NCBI GenBank assembly: GCA_950097015.1
Contig: CATNEN010000002.1
Span: forward strand, 8,633,501 to 8,697,500
Length of the DNA: 64,000 nucleotides
DNA from: Macrostomum hystrix
Taxonomy: Eukaryota > Platyhelminthes > Macrostomidae
Direction: 5' to 3'
Both the position numbers and the translations under genes were made by a program. Shown here piece after piece: positions 23,510-35,989 of this stretch (its first letter is position 1; the number at the start of each line of letters is the position of its first letter). A model generated the notes under the pieces. It saw nothing but the letters and a program-made list of their open reading frames with translations, made no database searches and was not told where the DNA came from.

Positions 23510-26330
23510 AGCTGCCCCTCCTTAACAATATTAAAATCAGAAGCATTCAATACAGCATGGGCTTCACAATAGTAGGCCCGTACAGATTCCATCATCTACA
23601 ATTTGATAGTTGTGCCCGCTTATCCAACTCCATCGCGCTAAAACAAAGCGGAATTCAAGCAGGATTTCAAATTGGAAGCGAAACTTCCACGCGGAGTAGC
23701 GACTTGCAAGATGCTGCTCAGTATCTAACTCTGTCATGATATCCACTTTCGTCATCCTTGCCGTCGGCTGCATGACTGTCTGAAGACGCACGGAGGAGGC
23801 GGGAGTAGCCCATAGTCCATATCGCTAATCCCAGACTCAAACTAAGGCACAAGACCCGTCAGGCAGGTCAGTCGGTCCTCTTCTGCAGCGTTTTCTTCTC
23901 CTGGCAAGAAATCGGATTGTCTGGTTGACCGCAGGAATCCGAAGAGCCGTGGGATATTCTCGGGTCTGCAAACTCATCGATGGATGAGTTTTGGACCGAG
24001 GTAGCAGAGCCGGTCTCAGTTGAGGGCCAGGTAACGACAGAAAAAGCGCTTGGCATTTTCTTTTTCAAGGCCGCAAAGAGACAAAGTTCCTTCCGGGAGG
24101 GACCCACAAAGGAGGCAGTGCCTGACCGTGAAGGCACAGTCTAGCAATCACCTCCAAGAGAGACACCTAAGACTGCCTGATGCAGTCTCCATGGGACAGA
24201 CGCAGAAAACATCGCACCAAAGACTCTGGCAGCTTCTCAATCTCTGCTCTCAACCTGACTGCTCGAACAAGAAGTGGTCCTTGTTACGACCGTCAGTATT
24301 TTCAGGTGTGCAGTGTGCTCTCTACAGGCTTCTTGATGACTTGCTATGCGGACCGTCCGGCTTCAAGTGTTTCTGTTAAAACCGGTCTTTAAAGGTTTGA
24401 ATACGAGCCCTTGTCCTTGCAGGTCGTAATCAGAAAATCTGTGAGCTAAAAGCTCCTGTCTGGAGAAAATACACTGTGTCTGTGACTGCTATCAGCAATT
24501 AATAGGGTATTTTTTCAAAGCTCCTTACTTCACAGCAGATCTAGTTTTTTAGTACTTGTTGGCTATGAAGTAGTTATTGGTGGCCGAGGCCTTACAAAGC
24601 CTAGGAGAATTAGACCTACATGTACTGACTGCCACGCCGACGGGTGCATGACAATGGACGTTATCGCGAACGATTTCCTTCAAAGCAAGCGCAGGTAAGT
24701 ATGCAAAAATGAGTTCAGAATGCTGCTTGAATATCTTAAAACTGACGGCAGCCTGACTTGAGTACAATTTAAATTTAAACTATATACTGACTACTTGCAC
24801 TAGAGAAATAACTAGCTAAGAGTGCAAATAAACTGGATGGCAGAAGATCTGCCCCAGGCGCTGCACTCGTATAAGGACACGCATCTATTCGCAGTTTTTT
24901 AACGCGAGTTATTGGTGCTCATTGTAAGTTGACTAAATTCGGACTAAAGCAAGCGCAGACCGCCCAGTTATATAACTGCGCCACACGCATGTGTACCCAG
25001 ATTCAGCCCGGGAGACGGAAATAAGCTGGCAGATTGGCAGATAAAGTGCGCATTGCCGAAGAGAGGAAGGCGAAAGCCTCAGGTAGGTACGCAATAAAAA
25101 GCACCGAAGGAATTTGACTGAGGAATGAAAGGCGGCAGCAGCGGCAGCAGCAGGCAATGTGAACATGCATCAAAGGTTGCCGCTGCAGCAGCCTGGGGTA
25201 AGAATGTAGGCCAACCGACGAATCCCAGACCAGAAGAAGAAAAAAGCCACTCTCGCCCGCTCGGTTTCCACAAGAAACAGAAACAGAAATGGCCGGCTTC
25301 AGGGACCCAGGAGGGACGAGAGGGCAGCGCAGCCGCAGAATAATTCCGGCCGGCAAGACCGCCAGGAACAGCGGGAGGAGGAACTCGCGGATATTCAGCA
25401 GAACATTGCAGCTGGGCAATCACGCACGATCCGCTGGCCCCAAGCCAGCAAAGGCCTCACAAAGTTGGCAGGCAAAATAAATGACTGGCTGAACATTGCA
25501 GCAACGTGTCTGGCAGGCCGGGAGAGAACCTGGCTATACCTGCTAATTACAGCATCCGAGGCTGTATCTCGGCGTTGCCAGGCGCAGAAGATTTCACTTC
25601 GAGATTTGAGAGGCTGAACATCATAAGCCAAGATCTGATCGAAAGTTAGCGAAAAATGACAGGACAAACTGTCTTGACTTTTAACAGACTGAAAAAATGA
25701 AGGCCCTATTGAAAGTCGTCAAAGTGAACATCGGATTTAGAATTGCAACGCTTACGCAGCATAAATAGAAGAATTAGTTTATATGCACTGGAGTCACCGC
25801 TATTGCGCAGCCAAATCAATCTTATTTCGATTGGTTCACAATTCAGTTTTCTGCAGTTAATTATTTCCGAAACGGCAAAACAACAGAGCGAAGTGGGGTG
25901 GGGATAATTAGGAAGTGAAACAGCACAGAGCAGTAAAAACAAAAGTGGAGATCAGGTTGAGAGCTACAAAACAATAATCAAAAGGTGAATAAGTTACTGT
26001 TAGATCAGGGTAGCCGCCGAGACAATAGAATGAGGGGCCGCACAAAAGTGCACTAAGCATGGGGACAATGAGCGCGCATTGTGAACTACTAAATTTGTAT
26101 AATAAAAATCGCGCGGTACAAAAACGCATTAAAATCGGTAAAAACTGCGAATAACAATGACGATTAGCGGGCCAGGAAATTATCTGCTCTCGTCTCCGCT
26201 GCTAAAAATGGAAGCGAAAGCTGTCTGTTCCAATTTAGGTAGCAAAAATGGCAACATCTTGCTTCTCTGTCTGCTCAAATTGAAAGTGGAGCATGCCGAT
26301 TCAAGGCCTTTTTAGGGATTATGGAGCTGT
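23510..26330. other. Intergenic, nothing recognised
   Basis: Mixed-composition DNA with scattered open frames of 60-140 codons on both strands, none with recognisable motifs or paired splice sites. A CAG/CGG-rich patch lies near 25120-25200. Confidence 0.4.
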
Positions 26331-26340
26331 TAGGATGTCA

Positions 26341-26772
26341 GTTATGTCCAACCTCATCTCCCAGCCCATCATGTCCAACCCCATCTCCCAGCCCATCATG
26401 TCCAACCCCATCTCCCACCTCATTATGTCCAACCCCATCTCCCAGCCCATCATGTCCAACCCCATCTCCCACCCCATTATGTCCATCGCCATCTTCCACC
26501 CCATCATGTCCGACCCCATCTCCCAGCCCATTATGTCCAACCCCATCTCCCACCTCATTATGTCCAACCCCATCTCCCAGCCCATCATGTCCAACCCCAT
26601 CTCCCACCCCATTATGTCCATCGCCATCTTCCACCCCATCATGTCCGACCCCATTATGTCCAACCCCATCTCCCACCCCACTATGTCCATCGCCATCTCC
26701 CACCCCATTATGTCCATCGCCATCTCCCAGCCCATCATGTCCAACCCCATCTCCCAGCCCATCATGTCCAAC
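26341..26772. repeat. 27-bp tandem array
   Basis: About 16 copies of CCCATCATGTCCAACCCCAT plus CTCCCAG with local variants (CACCTCATT, ATCGCCATC). All three forward frames and the reverse frames stay open because 27 is divisible by 3, so the 150-195 residue frames here are artefacts. Confidence 0.95.
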
Positions 26773-26835
26773 AGATATTAAAAAGTGCACAGTCAATAAG
26801 ACTGCAAATGAAATGTAAGCTGAATGAAATGAAAT

Positions 26836-26875
26836 CTTCTTCAAGTTTAAACAAACATTTTTAAACTTGAAGAAG
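26836..26875. other. Perfect 15-bp hairpin
   Basis: Arms CTTCTTCAAGTTTAA (26836-26850) and TTAAACTTGAAGAAG (26861-26875) are perfect complements around a 10-nt loop. It lies just right of the 27-bp array. Function unknown. Confidence 0.85.
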
Positions 26876-27145
26876 GGCGATACAAGAGCATGTGCCGCCA
26901 AATTATAAAGCGGTGCACGGAGCAATTATCAATAAAAAAAACAGGCACAAAATTTGTACAAAAAACTATAAAAACTGAAGATTTGATTGAGTATAAAAGT
27001 TAGTAATTTTTACAGAAAAAATATGCTGCACCATAACTACATCGGTTCAAAGCATTCAAGATCCCACTAGCAATAATAAAACTGATATGTGACTCACAGC
27101 ATACTACAGCTTGCTTCAATATTAATACTATTTTTTATTTCGCAG

Positions 27146-27207
27146 AGTCCACTGCAGCCGAGTTGCTGCAGCTCTTACAGGAAGAGGAGAACAAAGACCC
27201 ACTTTGA
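27146..27207 (+). CDS. Candidate terminal exon
   Basis: A strong pyrimidine-rich acceptor (TTTTTTATTTCGCAG) is followed by 62 bp reading STAAELLQLLQEEENKDPL and a TGA. The reading frame looks protein-like and helical. No upstream exon was identified on the plus strand, so this may be chance. Confidence 0.22.
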
Positions 27208-27511
27208 TTGCTAGCTGAGTCACACGAAGCGAACGCACTGACCCAAAACTGACAAAGCTACAGTGCACTTGAACTGAAAAGTCTCGACCCTGGATTTTCG
27301 CCTGTTCTTCAATTCGTGACTTCAGTTTTCAGTTTCTGCTTTGAGCCGAGGATCCGCTATCAAATCTATTTTTAGCAGCTCACAAATGTCAAATGGAGAA
27401 TCCAAAATCAGTCTATTGTGCTCCCGGCTTCCAGAAAATCTACGCAAAAATTTAACCAGCTGAAGCAAAATTTAGGTCGCAAAAAACTGTAACTAGCAAC
27501 GAAATGAATAA

Positions 27512-27517
27512 TTTATT
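27512..27517 (-). promoter_or_regulatory. Polyadenylation signal of the glypican gene
   Basis: AATAAA on the minus strand, about 320 bp beyond the glypican stop. A (CAG)n tract at 27621-27647 lies within the inferred 3' UTR. Confidence 0.55.
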
Positions 27518-27833
27518 TAATGCAGAAAAAGGGCTTTAGCAGCAATGCAGCCACATTTACAGACATGATCATGGCGTGAGACAATACTTATGAGTCATTC
27601 GTACTGCTTACAGAAGACAAAGCAGCAGCAGCAGCAGCAGCAGCCGCAGAAGTGCACTTAAAGGTGTTAAAAAAGGCTAGCCAATGACTAACGCAGCAGG
27701 GCGCAGCAGTACCAGCAGTAGTGCAGCAGTCAGCGCAACTTTCTGTACTCAACAATCGCGCAAAAAATGACAAGAGAAAGATAACGCACAGCTGGTCTGT
27801 TGAATGTTCTGCCCTCACGAAACCTGCCAAGTG

Positions 27834-30800
27834 TCACACATTAGCAGCCAAGGCGCCACTGGCCGCAGCCAGAGCAGCTGCTGCGGCAGCCAACATCAGC
27901 ACAGCCGGCGAGCCCCTGAGCTGCTCGACGGCTGACGACAAGCCGCGCTTGACGCTGGTCATGCGCATCGGCTCGTGCACCGAGCCCTCGCCGCGATGGC
28001 CCTCAGCTCCGCCCTGCTCGTCCGGCTCCTTCGGCAGCCACAGATCCGTCGGCGGCTGCACCGGCTTCGGCGGCAACGTTGGCAGCTCCGGCCGCTGCGG
28101 CGACTGTGTTGATGAGGGGCGGTCTGGCTGCTGCGGCGGAGGACTCGGCGGCTCCTCGCTACCGCTGCTGCCGGTATCTGGCGGCGGGCCGGGCGGCCGC
28201 GGCGTCGGCTGCATCGCCGGAGGCAGTGAGGATTCTTCGTCGCCGGAGCCGGCAGGACCAGGCGGCTGCTGGGTGGGCAGGCCATGCGGCAGAGAAGATG
28301 GCTGCAGCGGCGGCACTTCTGTGGTGCTGAGGTCATCCGGCTCCTCGTCCGGCTGACCGACCCCGGAGCCGCCGGTGTCGATTCGAGCCGGAGTGGTGGC
28401 AGCTGTCGTGGTGGTTGGCGCTGTTGTTGTTGTTGTTGTGGTGGTGGTTGGTGTCGTTGTTGTTGTGGTGGTTGGCGTCGTTGTTGTCGTGGTGCTGGTG
28501 GTTGTTGTGGTGGTGGAGGTGGTGGTGGTTGAAGTGGAGGTGGTTGTGGGCGCAGTTGTGGTGGTGTCAGGCAGCCACAGCCGCTCTGTGGTCCTGTGCG
28601 TGTCAGGCAGGGCGGGCACTGGCGGCGGTCCCGTGTCGCCGGAGCCGATGGGAGGCTGCGGTGGCCGATCGCCGCTTCCAGCGCCGCCTGTCTCTGCCGA
28701 CTCCGGCACCGACGTCGGTGGCGGCGGTGTTCGCGGTGGCGGCGGTGCTCGCGGTGGCGGCGTCGGCCCATCGCCGCTTCCCGCGCTGCCAATCTCCGCC
28801 GACTCCGGCACCGACGGCGGTGTTTGCGGAGGCAGCGAAGGCGTTGTGGCGAGTGTTGAAAGCACCAGCGGCGGAGGCAGATCCAAGTAAGGCGGCCTTC
28901 GCCCGGTTGCCGATGGCGAGGGCGGCGGGGCGGAGCCGCTACCTGAGCCGCCGCTGCTGGCGAAGCGACTGGAGCCTGGTCCAGCGGAGAGCGAAGATGT
29001 TGCTGGTGGCGGCGGCGCTGGAAACCCGGCAGTAGCGGTGCCGTCACGCCTCAGCTGCAGCAGCCGGGCCAGCCTCTGCGCCCCATCAGTGTTCTCCCGG
29101 TAGGCCCTGTAGTTCTCGCCGCCTCTGGGCAGGCTGGTCGCGAGTTCGAGTCCCAGCTTCAGCTCAGCCAGGCGGGTGGCCACGGGCTCCGCTGGGTGAG
29201 TCAAGGTGGCCTCCGGTACGGAGACCTCCGGGTTGGCGACAAGGTCCGACCCGCTGGTGCCGCGCCTGCTCCGCACATAGCTGCAGTGGCACAAATGGGG
29301 CATGAATCAGGACTAGCAGAACAATTTTATTCGGTGCTTGTTTGAAAGTTCACGCATCAGTTCACGGTTTCTACCCGGCAACAGCGGTGCCGTTCCAGCA
29401 GGCATCCGGCCTCGGCTCGAGCTGGCAGTCCTTCTGCACCAGCTGCTCCCAGCTGAAGAAGCCCCTCAGGGCCCGCAGCTCCAGACTCACGGAGCCGACC
29501 AGCTGGGTCAGCCGGGTTAGCAGAGCTCGTTCACCGGCCGGCGTCTCGGCGGCGCCGGTGCCCGAGTCCGAGCTTGATCCGCCGCCGGGTGACGACGACA
29601 GCACGGAGCCGCCAACGTGGACGCCAGTCTTGGGGCTGGGCCGGCCGCAGGCGCTGGAAATCTGAGCCTGAAGGGCGTCCTTGCGCTCCTGCATCTCCAT
29701 GATGCCGCTGCTGATGCGAAAGCCCAGCTGGCTCAGAGCCTTAAAAAAATCGAAGTCGAAATGACTAAAATTGGGACTTCTCTTGGCTCTTGAAAGAATC
29801 TATATTTTACAGAAACTGCCTAGAAACAAAAACTGTTTAGAAAATGTGACAAAAGTCACCCTATTACCAAGAAACAGGGTTTTATAGGAAAACAGTTTCC
29901 AGGAAACTTGGTTTCATAGAAACCTGGTTTCCTAGAAAATCTAGTGCAAATCAATATGGTCTACAAAATCCAGCCTCACCGTGTGCAAGCCACTGGCTCC
30001 ATCAACCAAGTTGGTCATTCGCTCCAGCTCGCCAAGCAGGCGATCGAACGGGCCGGCAAGGGGCGCCTGAGCGGCCAGGCAGCCAGCGGCCACGTTGGCG
30101 CACAGGTTGTAGCAGGCTGGCGCCGTGACCACCCCGTCGCACCAGGCGCAGTAGTGGGAGCGCAACCTGGCGCGCTGGCAGTCGTCGCTGAGTTGCAAGC
30201 CGACGGAGGCGCCGCGGAGGGTCTCGGATAGGCTGGCCAAGCCTAGCAGGAAGCTGCGGCCTGTGACGAAGGCTTTGACCAGCTCGGCACCGACTTTGTC
30301 GGGCATGGCGCCTAGAGGCCGCAGGGTGGTGAACTGTCGCTGGGCGCAGGCCAGGTAGGCCCTATCCAGGTTGTAGTTGTTCATTGTGAGCGCGTAAACC
30401 CGGCCGGCGATGGCGTCGAAGAGGTCGCCGGCCACGCGGGACACGGGGCCGGAGCCGCGGTCGCCCCTGACGTAGGAGGCCAGCTGGTCGAAGAAGGCGG
30501 TGAAGGGGGCCTTGTTCTCTAGGTAGGAATAGCCGTAGATGCTCTTGAGGTTGTGGTCCAGCTCGCGGCGCGAGGCCTCGATCATATCCAGCTGGAGGCG
30601 CTGCAACTCGCCCAGCAGGGAGTCGAGCCGGGAGGCCCGCGGCGTCACCAGGCCAGCAACCTGAAGCCGGAGCTCCTGGCGGGCCTTGGCCAGCAGGGCC
30701 TCCTCCATTGACCGTGAGCAACAGGTGGGCCGCTGAGGACAGACTCTCAGGTGAGTGCCGGACATCAGCGAAGTCACGTGCAACACATCGAGGCCCTTCT

Positions 30801-30909
30801 CGGAGTAGGCGGCCGTCACCGCCGCGCAGTCCGGTGGAGCCGCTGAAGCCCCGTTAAAAACAAGCAGCAGCGGCAGCAGCAGCTGCGGCAGCACCTGCTG
30901 GAACGACAT
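27834..30909 (-). CDS. Glypican (GPI-anchored heparan sulfate proteoglycan)
   Basis: Three exons, 29980-30909, 29375-29739 and 27834-29280, join in frame to 913 residues. The start ATG opens a signal peptide (SFQQVLPQLLLPLLLVF). All 14 conserved glypican cysteines are present: 11 in exon 1 (including CPQRPTCCS, HYCAWC, PACYNLC) and three in exon 2. The CWNGTAVAGY block precedes ANPEV, as in other glypicans. A basic RSRR follows CWNG; whether it is a furin site is unknown. Exon 3 holds several Ser-Gly attachment sites (GSGSGS, GSGDGP, GSGDTG, GSGDEE) within a Pro/Thr-rich mucin-like region with a nearly pure Thr block of about 55 residues. The protein ends in a hydrophobic tail (SPAVLMLAAAAAALAAASG) typical of GPI addition. 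Glypicans modulate Wnt, Hedgehog and FGF signalling at the cell surface. The length exceeds the usual 550 because of the mucin region. Confidence 0.93.
29815..29950. repeat. Degenerate 17-20 bp repeat in glypican intron 1
   Basis: Diverged copies of GAAACxxGGTTTxxTAG make up most of the 240-bp first intron. The units are palindromic in character (GGAAAC with GTTTCC). Confidence 0.6.
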
Positions 30910-31966
30910 AAATCCGGCCTGTGGACTAAAATGTGCCGGCTGGAACGGATGGAATGCGTGGAGAATGATTAGTTGCCATCGTTTCAGCCTCACAAACTGT
31001 GAGAAGGCCCCGCTTTGAACTAAGTACAAAACGAACAATTAAAACTGATTTTGGACCAAGTCCATTAGCAACCGAAGTGAAAGCAAAAAGCTGAGAATTT
31101 TCTCGACTCACTTGCTTTGTCAGGTCATTCTAAGCAGACATGAGGGGTTTTCAATTGGGTGTGCAGCAAGTCCACTCTCTGGCGCAGCAGAGGCTAAATT
31201 ACAGATGGCCAGGAGGAAATCACAGCGGCTGTTAACTTCAGCTGGCAGTAGGTGACGGGCCAAATTATTGTGGGGCCAACAGGAGCCTGCACAAATCAGC
31301 CAAGCCTTGATTTCTGAACTGGAAGGGCGGGCAGCGGTTGGTGGGAAATGAAGCTGGGGAGGGACGGTGAAGCTGGGGAGCCGGTCAAATATGGAGTGGC
31401 GGAGGTGAGGCGGGGGATGACTAAGATCCAGAGGAAGGGCGGGGAAAGAAGGGCAGGGAAGGAAGGAAGTTCACAGCAAGTGCACCGGCCCGAGCACCAG
31501 TTTTCCTCCCCGAGGGAATCGCGGCATCTGACAGTCGCGTCTCTCAACCGCTCCCCAGCGGTAGTAAAGAGATCCCAAAAGTTTAGCTTCAGTTGTGCGC
31601 ACGGAGGTACCGGCTGGCTCGGTTGATGTCTGGCTTGGGGAGAGGGGGAGTTTTAGAAGTGGGATGCGAATCCCAGGCACGGGAGACAAAGCTTTTAGCT
31701 GTTTTGCAGTCACAGACAGCCGGTCAGTCAGGCCCAGACTAAAATGGAATCGACTCGCTTTTAGGCCAAGTGGGGCCAGCTGGGAATAGGGGAACAACGG
31801 TGCTTTTCTCACGACAGAATCTGTTTCAACACATTCCACTGACTGCCAGTCAGACACTGAGTACTATAACAAAACTAATTGAAACCATGGGCTGATGCGG
31901 TTCAGTTTGTTCGGCCTATTTGAATCAAGTGCACACCTTCAGCCAGAAAGTGGGATTGTGTTTTGT
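30910..31966. other. Glypican upstream region, nothing further recognised
   Basis: It should contain the glypican promoter and leader, but no clear TATA box or coding exon could be supported. Open frames on both strands at 31300-31860 carry no recognisable domain. Confidence 0.4.
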
Positions 31967-31967
31967 G

Positions 31968-33160
31968 CTTCACCAACTGACAGCCGACTGAGGCACACTA
32001 TGATGATCAATTGTGCCAATTTGTGTCATTGAGCACCAACTGACAGCCGACTGAGGCACACTATGATGATCAATTGTGCCAATTTGTGTCATTGAGCACC
32101 AACTGACAGCCGACTAAGGCATACTATGATTATCCATTGTGTCAATTTGTGTCATTGAGCACCAACTGACAGCCGACTGAGGCACACTATGATGATCAAT
32201 TGTGTCAATTTGTGTCATTGAGCACCAACTGACAGCCGACTGAGGTACACTATGATGATCAATTGTGCCAATTTGTGTCATTGAGCACCAACTGACAGCC
32301 GACTGAGGCACACTATGATGATCAATTGTGTCAATTTGTGTCATTGAGCACCAACTCACAGCCGACTGAGGCACACTATGATGATCAATTGTGCCAATTT
32401 GTGTCATTGAGCACCAACTGACAGCCGACTGAGGCACACTATGATGATTAATTGTGTCAATTTGTGTCATTGAGCACCAACTCACAGCCGACTGAGGCAC
32501 ACTATGATGATCAATTGTGCCAATTTGTGTCATTGAGCACCAACTGACAGCCGACTGAGGCACACTATGATGATTAATTGTGTCAATTTGTGTCATTGAG
32601 CACCAACTCACAGCCGACTGAGGCACACTATGATGATCAATTGTGCCAATTTGTGTCATTGAGCACCAACTCACAGCCGACTGAGGCACACTATGATGAT
32701 CAATTGTGCCAATTTGTGTCATTGAGCACCAACTGACAGCCGACTGAGGTACACTATGATGATCAATTGTGCCAATTTGTGTCATTGAGCACCAACTGAC
32801 AGCCGACTGAGGCACACTATGATGATCAATTGTGCCAATTTGTGTCATTGAGCACCAACTGAGAGCCGACTGAGGCACACTATGATGATCAATTGTGTCA
32901 ATTTGTGTCATTGAGCACCAACTCACAGCCGACTGAGGCACACTATGATGATCAATTGTGCCAATTTGTGTCATTGAGCACCAACTGACAGCCGACTGAG
33001 GCACACTATGATGATCAATTGTGCCAATTTGTGTCATTGAGCACCAACTGACAGCCGACTGAGGCACACTATGATGATCAATTGTGCCAATTTGTGTCAT
33101 TGAGCACCAACTGACAGCCGACTAAGGCATACTATGATTACCCATTGTGTCAATTTGTGT
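31968..33160. repeat. 63-bp tandem array, about 19 copies
   Basis: Units begin CACCAACTGACAGCCGACTG and include ATGATGATCAATTGTG. Because 63 is a multiple of 3, one minus frame stays open for 328 codons as a 21-residue repeat (MTQIGTIDHHS...). Differences between units change amino acids (G/D, D/N, V/L) as readily as silent positions, which argues against coding constraint. First and last units are most diverged. Confidence 0.96.
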
Positions 33161-33164
33161 ATAA

Positions 33165-35038
33165 GATTATTTTCAAGAGATTTATTAGGTTCAGAATGAA
33201 GCTCCACACTAACCCACAGCATGCACACAGCATTGAATTCTCTAGACCTTAATTTTGAACGCCACACCAGGGAATTAGAGCTTCAATTGCAGGCAGTATA
33301 AATAAGTGCTATTGTAGTAAATGTGGAAAGCGCCATCCTCAAAATGTGCAGACAGAATTGAAATTTCTTAAATTACTTAAAGAAAAACTCACAATTTGGA
33401 AACTAGATACATAATACAAAGTTGCCAAAAACAATTCTCCATCCAAAACATTTGTCCTTCAAATCCTCCATCCAAAACAAAGCTCACAATCTAGCCATAG
33501 CTCAAGTTTTTATCTTGGTGACAAAGACAGATAATGTCTTACAGTCTGTTACATTGTATCTAGTTTGAAAAAATTACTTAGGCAAAATACATGACAATTA
33601 ATATCAATTAATGCATAGACTTAGCTTTATTGTACAACCATTATATAGCTCATTTCTATTGGCACTAGGCATAGATAATTGTGCTCTAGTAGTAGCAACC
33701 ATTTAATTGCTAATATTAGTAATTGTAGTTTGACAAAAAACAACCAAGCAAGATTTTTATTTTTAACATACTGGAAAGTGATGTAAAAATAATTTGTTTA
33801 ACTTATCCCACATTTTTCCTAGACACTTTCTTGCATTGTTTCAAGCTAAGGTTTTGATTGTCACATATTTTAAATATAAATATTATTAGCAACTACAATT
33901 CAATTAAAATACTTACTAGCTTATCAGAGATTACAAAATCAAGACCAATAAATTATCAAATATAAAAAATCCTATTTTTGTTAGTTGTAGGGCTTAAGAG
34001 GCTTCTCTGGATATCAAAATATATATATGTGTATACCACGCTAAATATAACATAAGAAAATAGTTATTTGATGGGGCAATTTGTACATAGGAGAAAAATA
34101 GGATTAAACTTCAATGGAAGCATGAGGACTTATGAGATATTAATCCAATATGGTGGAGTAGCATTGTACCCCCAGACAGCCTGCCTAGACATTACACCAT
34201 TGTCTAGGGGATATATGACCCAACATCTTCTGGTGCCAAGCCCATATTAGTTCATGCAATCCTCAATGGGGTTAGGGAAGTTGCATTGGACTTTTTAAGG
34301 CTATTTTATGAGGCTATTAGTCTTGGCCACTGAGCCTTTACATGTTATCTTACTAAAACAAATAAACCCACAATATTTAGCAGAGCCAACTTGGCAGGCT
34401 TCTACACTTATTTATTATAATGATAAATATTTTAGGGCATTTAGATTAGAATATACCAGAAATTTCTGGCTTGGATTTAGGTTGAAAGATTCAGATATCT
34501 AAGAATATATAAATATATAAATAAAAATGGTGATAAAAATATAAAAATCCTACCCAATATAAAAAGTAGGACATGCCTAGGAAAACATAAGCAACATTTT
34601 ACTACATTGTTTAACAAGCCTGATTTCACTTTCAGGCTTGGACTGTGGTAGACTATGCAGAATTTACAATTACCACACTGTTAAAAAACATAGGTTTGTT
34701 GCACTGGTTTTTTAATGTTATAAACAGTGCAGTAAAAACCACTAACTTTACCACAGGGTAATGTAATATCCTAGGAAAACATAGGCTTGGGAAAAGTGAA
34801 TTTGGTAAATAATAAACTAGTAAATAAACTGGATAAATGCTTTAAAGTGGTATTTAAAGGATAAATATTAAATAGACTATATAGGCCTATTAAAGCTTGC
34901 TTGGGCGCTTATATAGAATTAATTAGGCCTATATAGATTTATATATATAAATGATATGTATAGCCATATTAAATCACTTATAGGCCTAGTCATTAATGGT
35001 TTATACATCTCCTAAAACCATTAAGTGGCTAGGCCTAA
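33165..35038. other. AT-rich intergenic, nothing recognised
   Basis: Very AT-rich DNA with short runs of TATA/TAAA and AGGCCTATA. No coding or RNA gene supported. Confidence 0.5.
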
Positions 35039-35046
35039 AGCAAATG

Positions 35047-35486
35047 GGTACCTGGACACTTCGTCATCTTACAACTTCGTCATCCAGATGACAATCTGTC
35101 CAATATCTTAGAGGGTGGATGACGAAGAGACTTAGACTTAAGAACACTTCGTCATCTATAAAACAAAAATTTTCAAAGTTAGAACAGAACCACCACTCCC
35201 CACCCCTCCTCACATCGTGTTAGCACCTATCTTTCAACACTTATAATGAAATCAGTTTTGACACCTATTTTTGACAATTTAGAGTGTGAAGTGTGTTCAC
35301 ACCTCTGCCCCACCACCCCACCCTCACTTTATTGATGACGAACTTGATTGCTTGTTATTAGTAGATGACGAACTGACCAAACTTTAAAGCATGCCAATTG
35401 GCTGGATGACGAAGTGTCCTACCTTCCAAGTGGATGACGAAGTTGTAAGATGACGAAGTTGTAAGATGACGAAGTGTCTAGGATCC
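35047..35486. mobile_element. MITE-like element with GATGACGAA terminal inverted repeats
   Basis: 440 bp flanked by a perfect 8-bp direct repeat, AGCAAATG (35039-35046 and 35487-35494). The inverted ends match at GGxxCCTxGACACTTCGTC and continue ATCTTACAACTTCGTCATCC; the right end has one extra tandem copy. The motif GATGACGAA recurs about ten times in both orientations through the element. No transposase frame exists. An 8-bp target duplication fits the hAT superfamily, but the assignment is inferred. Confidence 0.87.
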
Positions 35487-35989
35487 AGCAAATGTACACT
35501 AAAATTTTGCCCCTTAGTATTTGAGGATTAAAGTTCAAGAAGTATTGTGTTTCAATTAATGTTAACTAAATAAAAAGAATGTAAAACCTGTGCTAGTTAA
35601 CTAATACATAGGTTAGTTATTTCTTTTTTAACACAGGCCAAACCAAACAGCAAGGCTTAGCTCTTGTCTTATTAGTAGTCCAGGGTTATTAAAAATTTTC
35701 TTTTATGAAAATGGTAAAGCGATAAGTGAATACGTTATTTCTCTTTTTAAATTTAATGCTCAGTAGTTTCTAATTTACAAAGCAGCGCTTGGTAAATCGG
35801 AGCTCTTTGTCAATTGTCATGACTCATGTTTCTTGAAAAAATACGATTTAAAGTTTTTTGTTTTCGATTTTTTAAGAACTGTAAAAGGTAAAACAAATAT
35901 ATGTACATTTATTTCGGAAAAAGCATCTTGCGAAATCGCATTAGCGCTAGAAAGTGCATTTGCGTTTAATGCAACCGTGATTTTAACAA

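Noticed and set aside
23868..25667. Scattered frames of 60-140 codons on both strands
   Set aside because: No domain, signal peptide, splice pair or promoter supports any of them.
27959..29047. 362-codon minus frame and several plus frames overlapping the glypican exon
   Set aside because: Shadow frames of GC-rich, low-complexity glypican coding sequence; the glypican frame alone has the GPI tail and joins exon 2 in phase.
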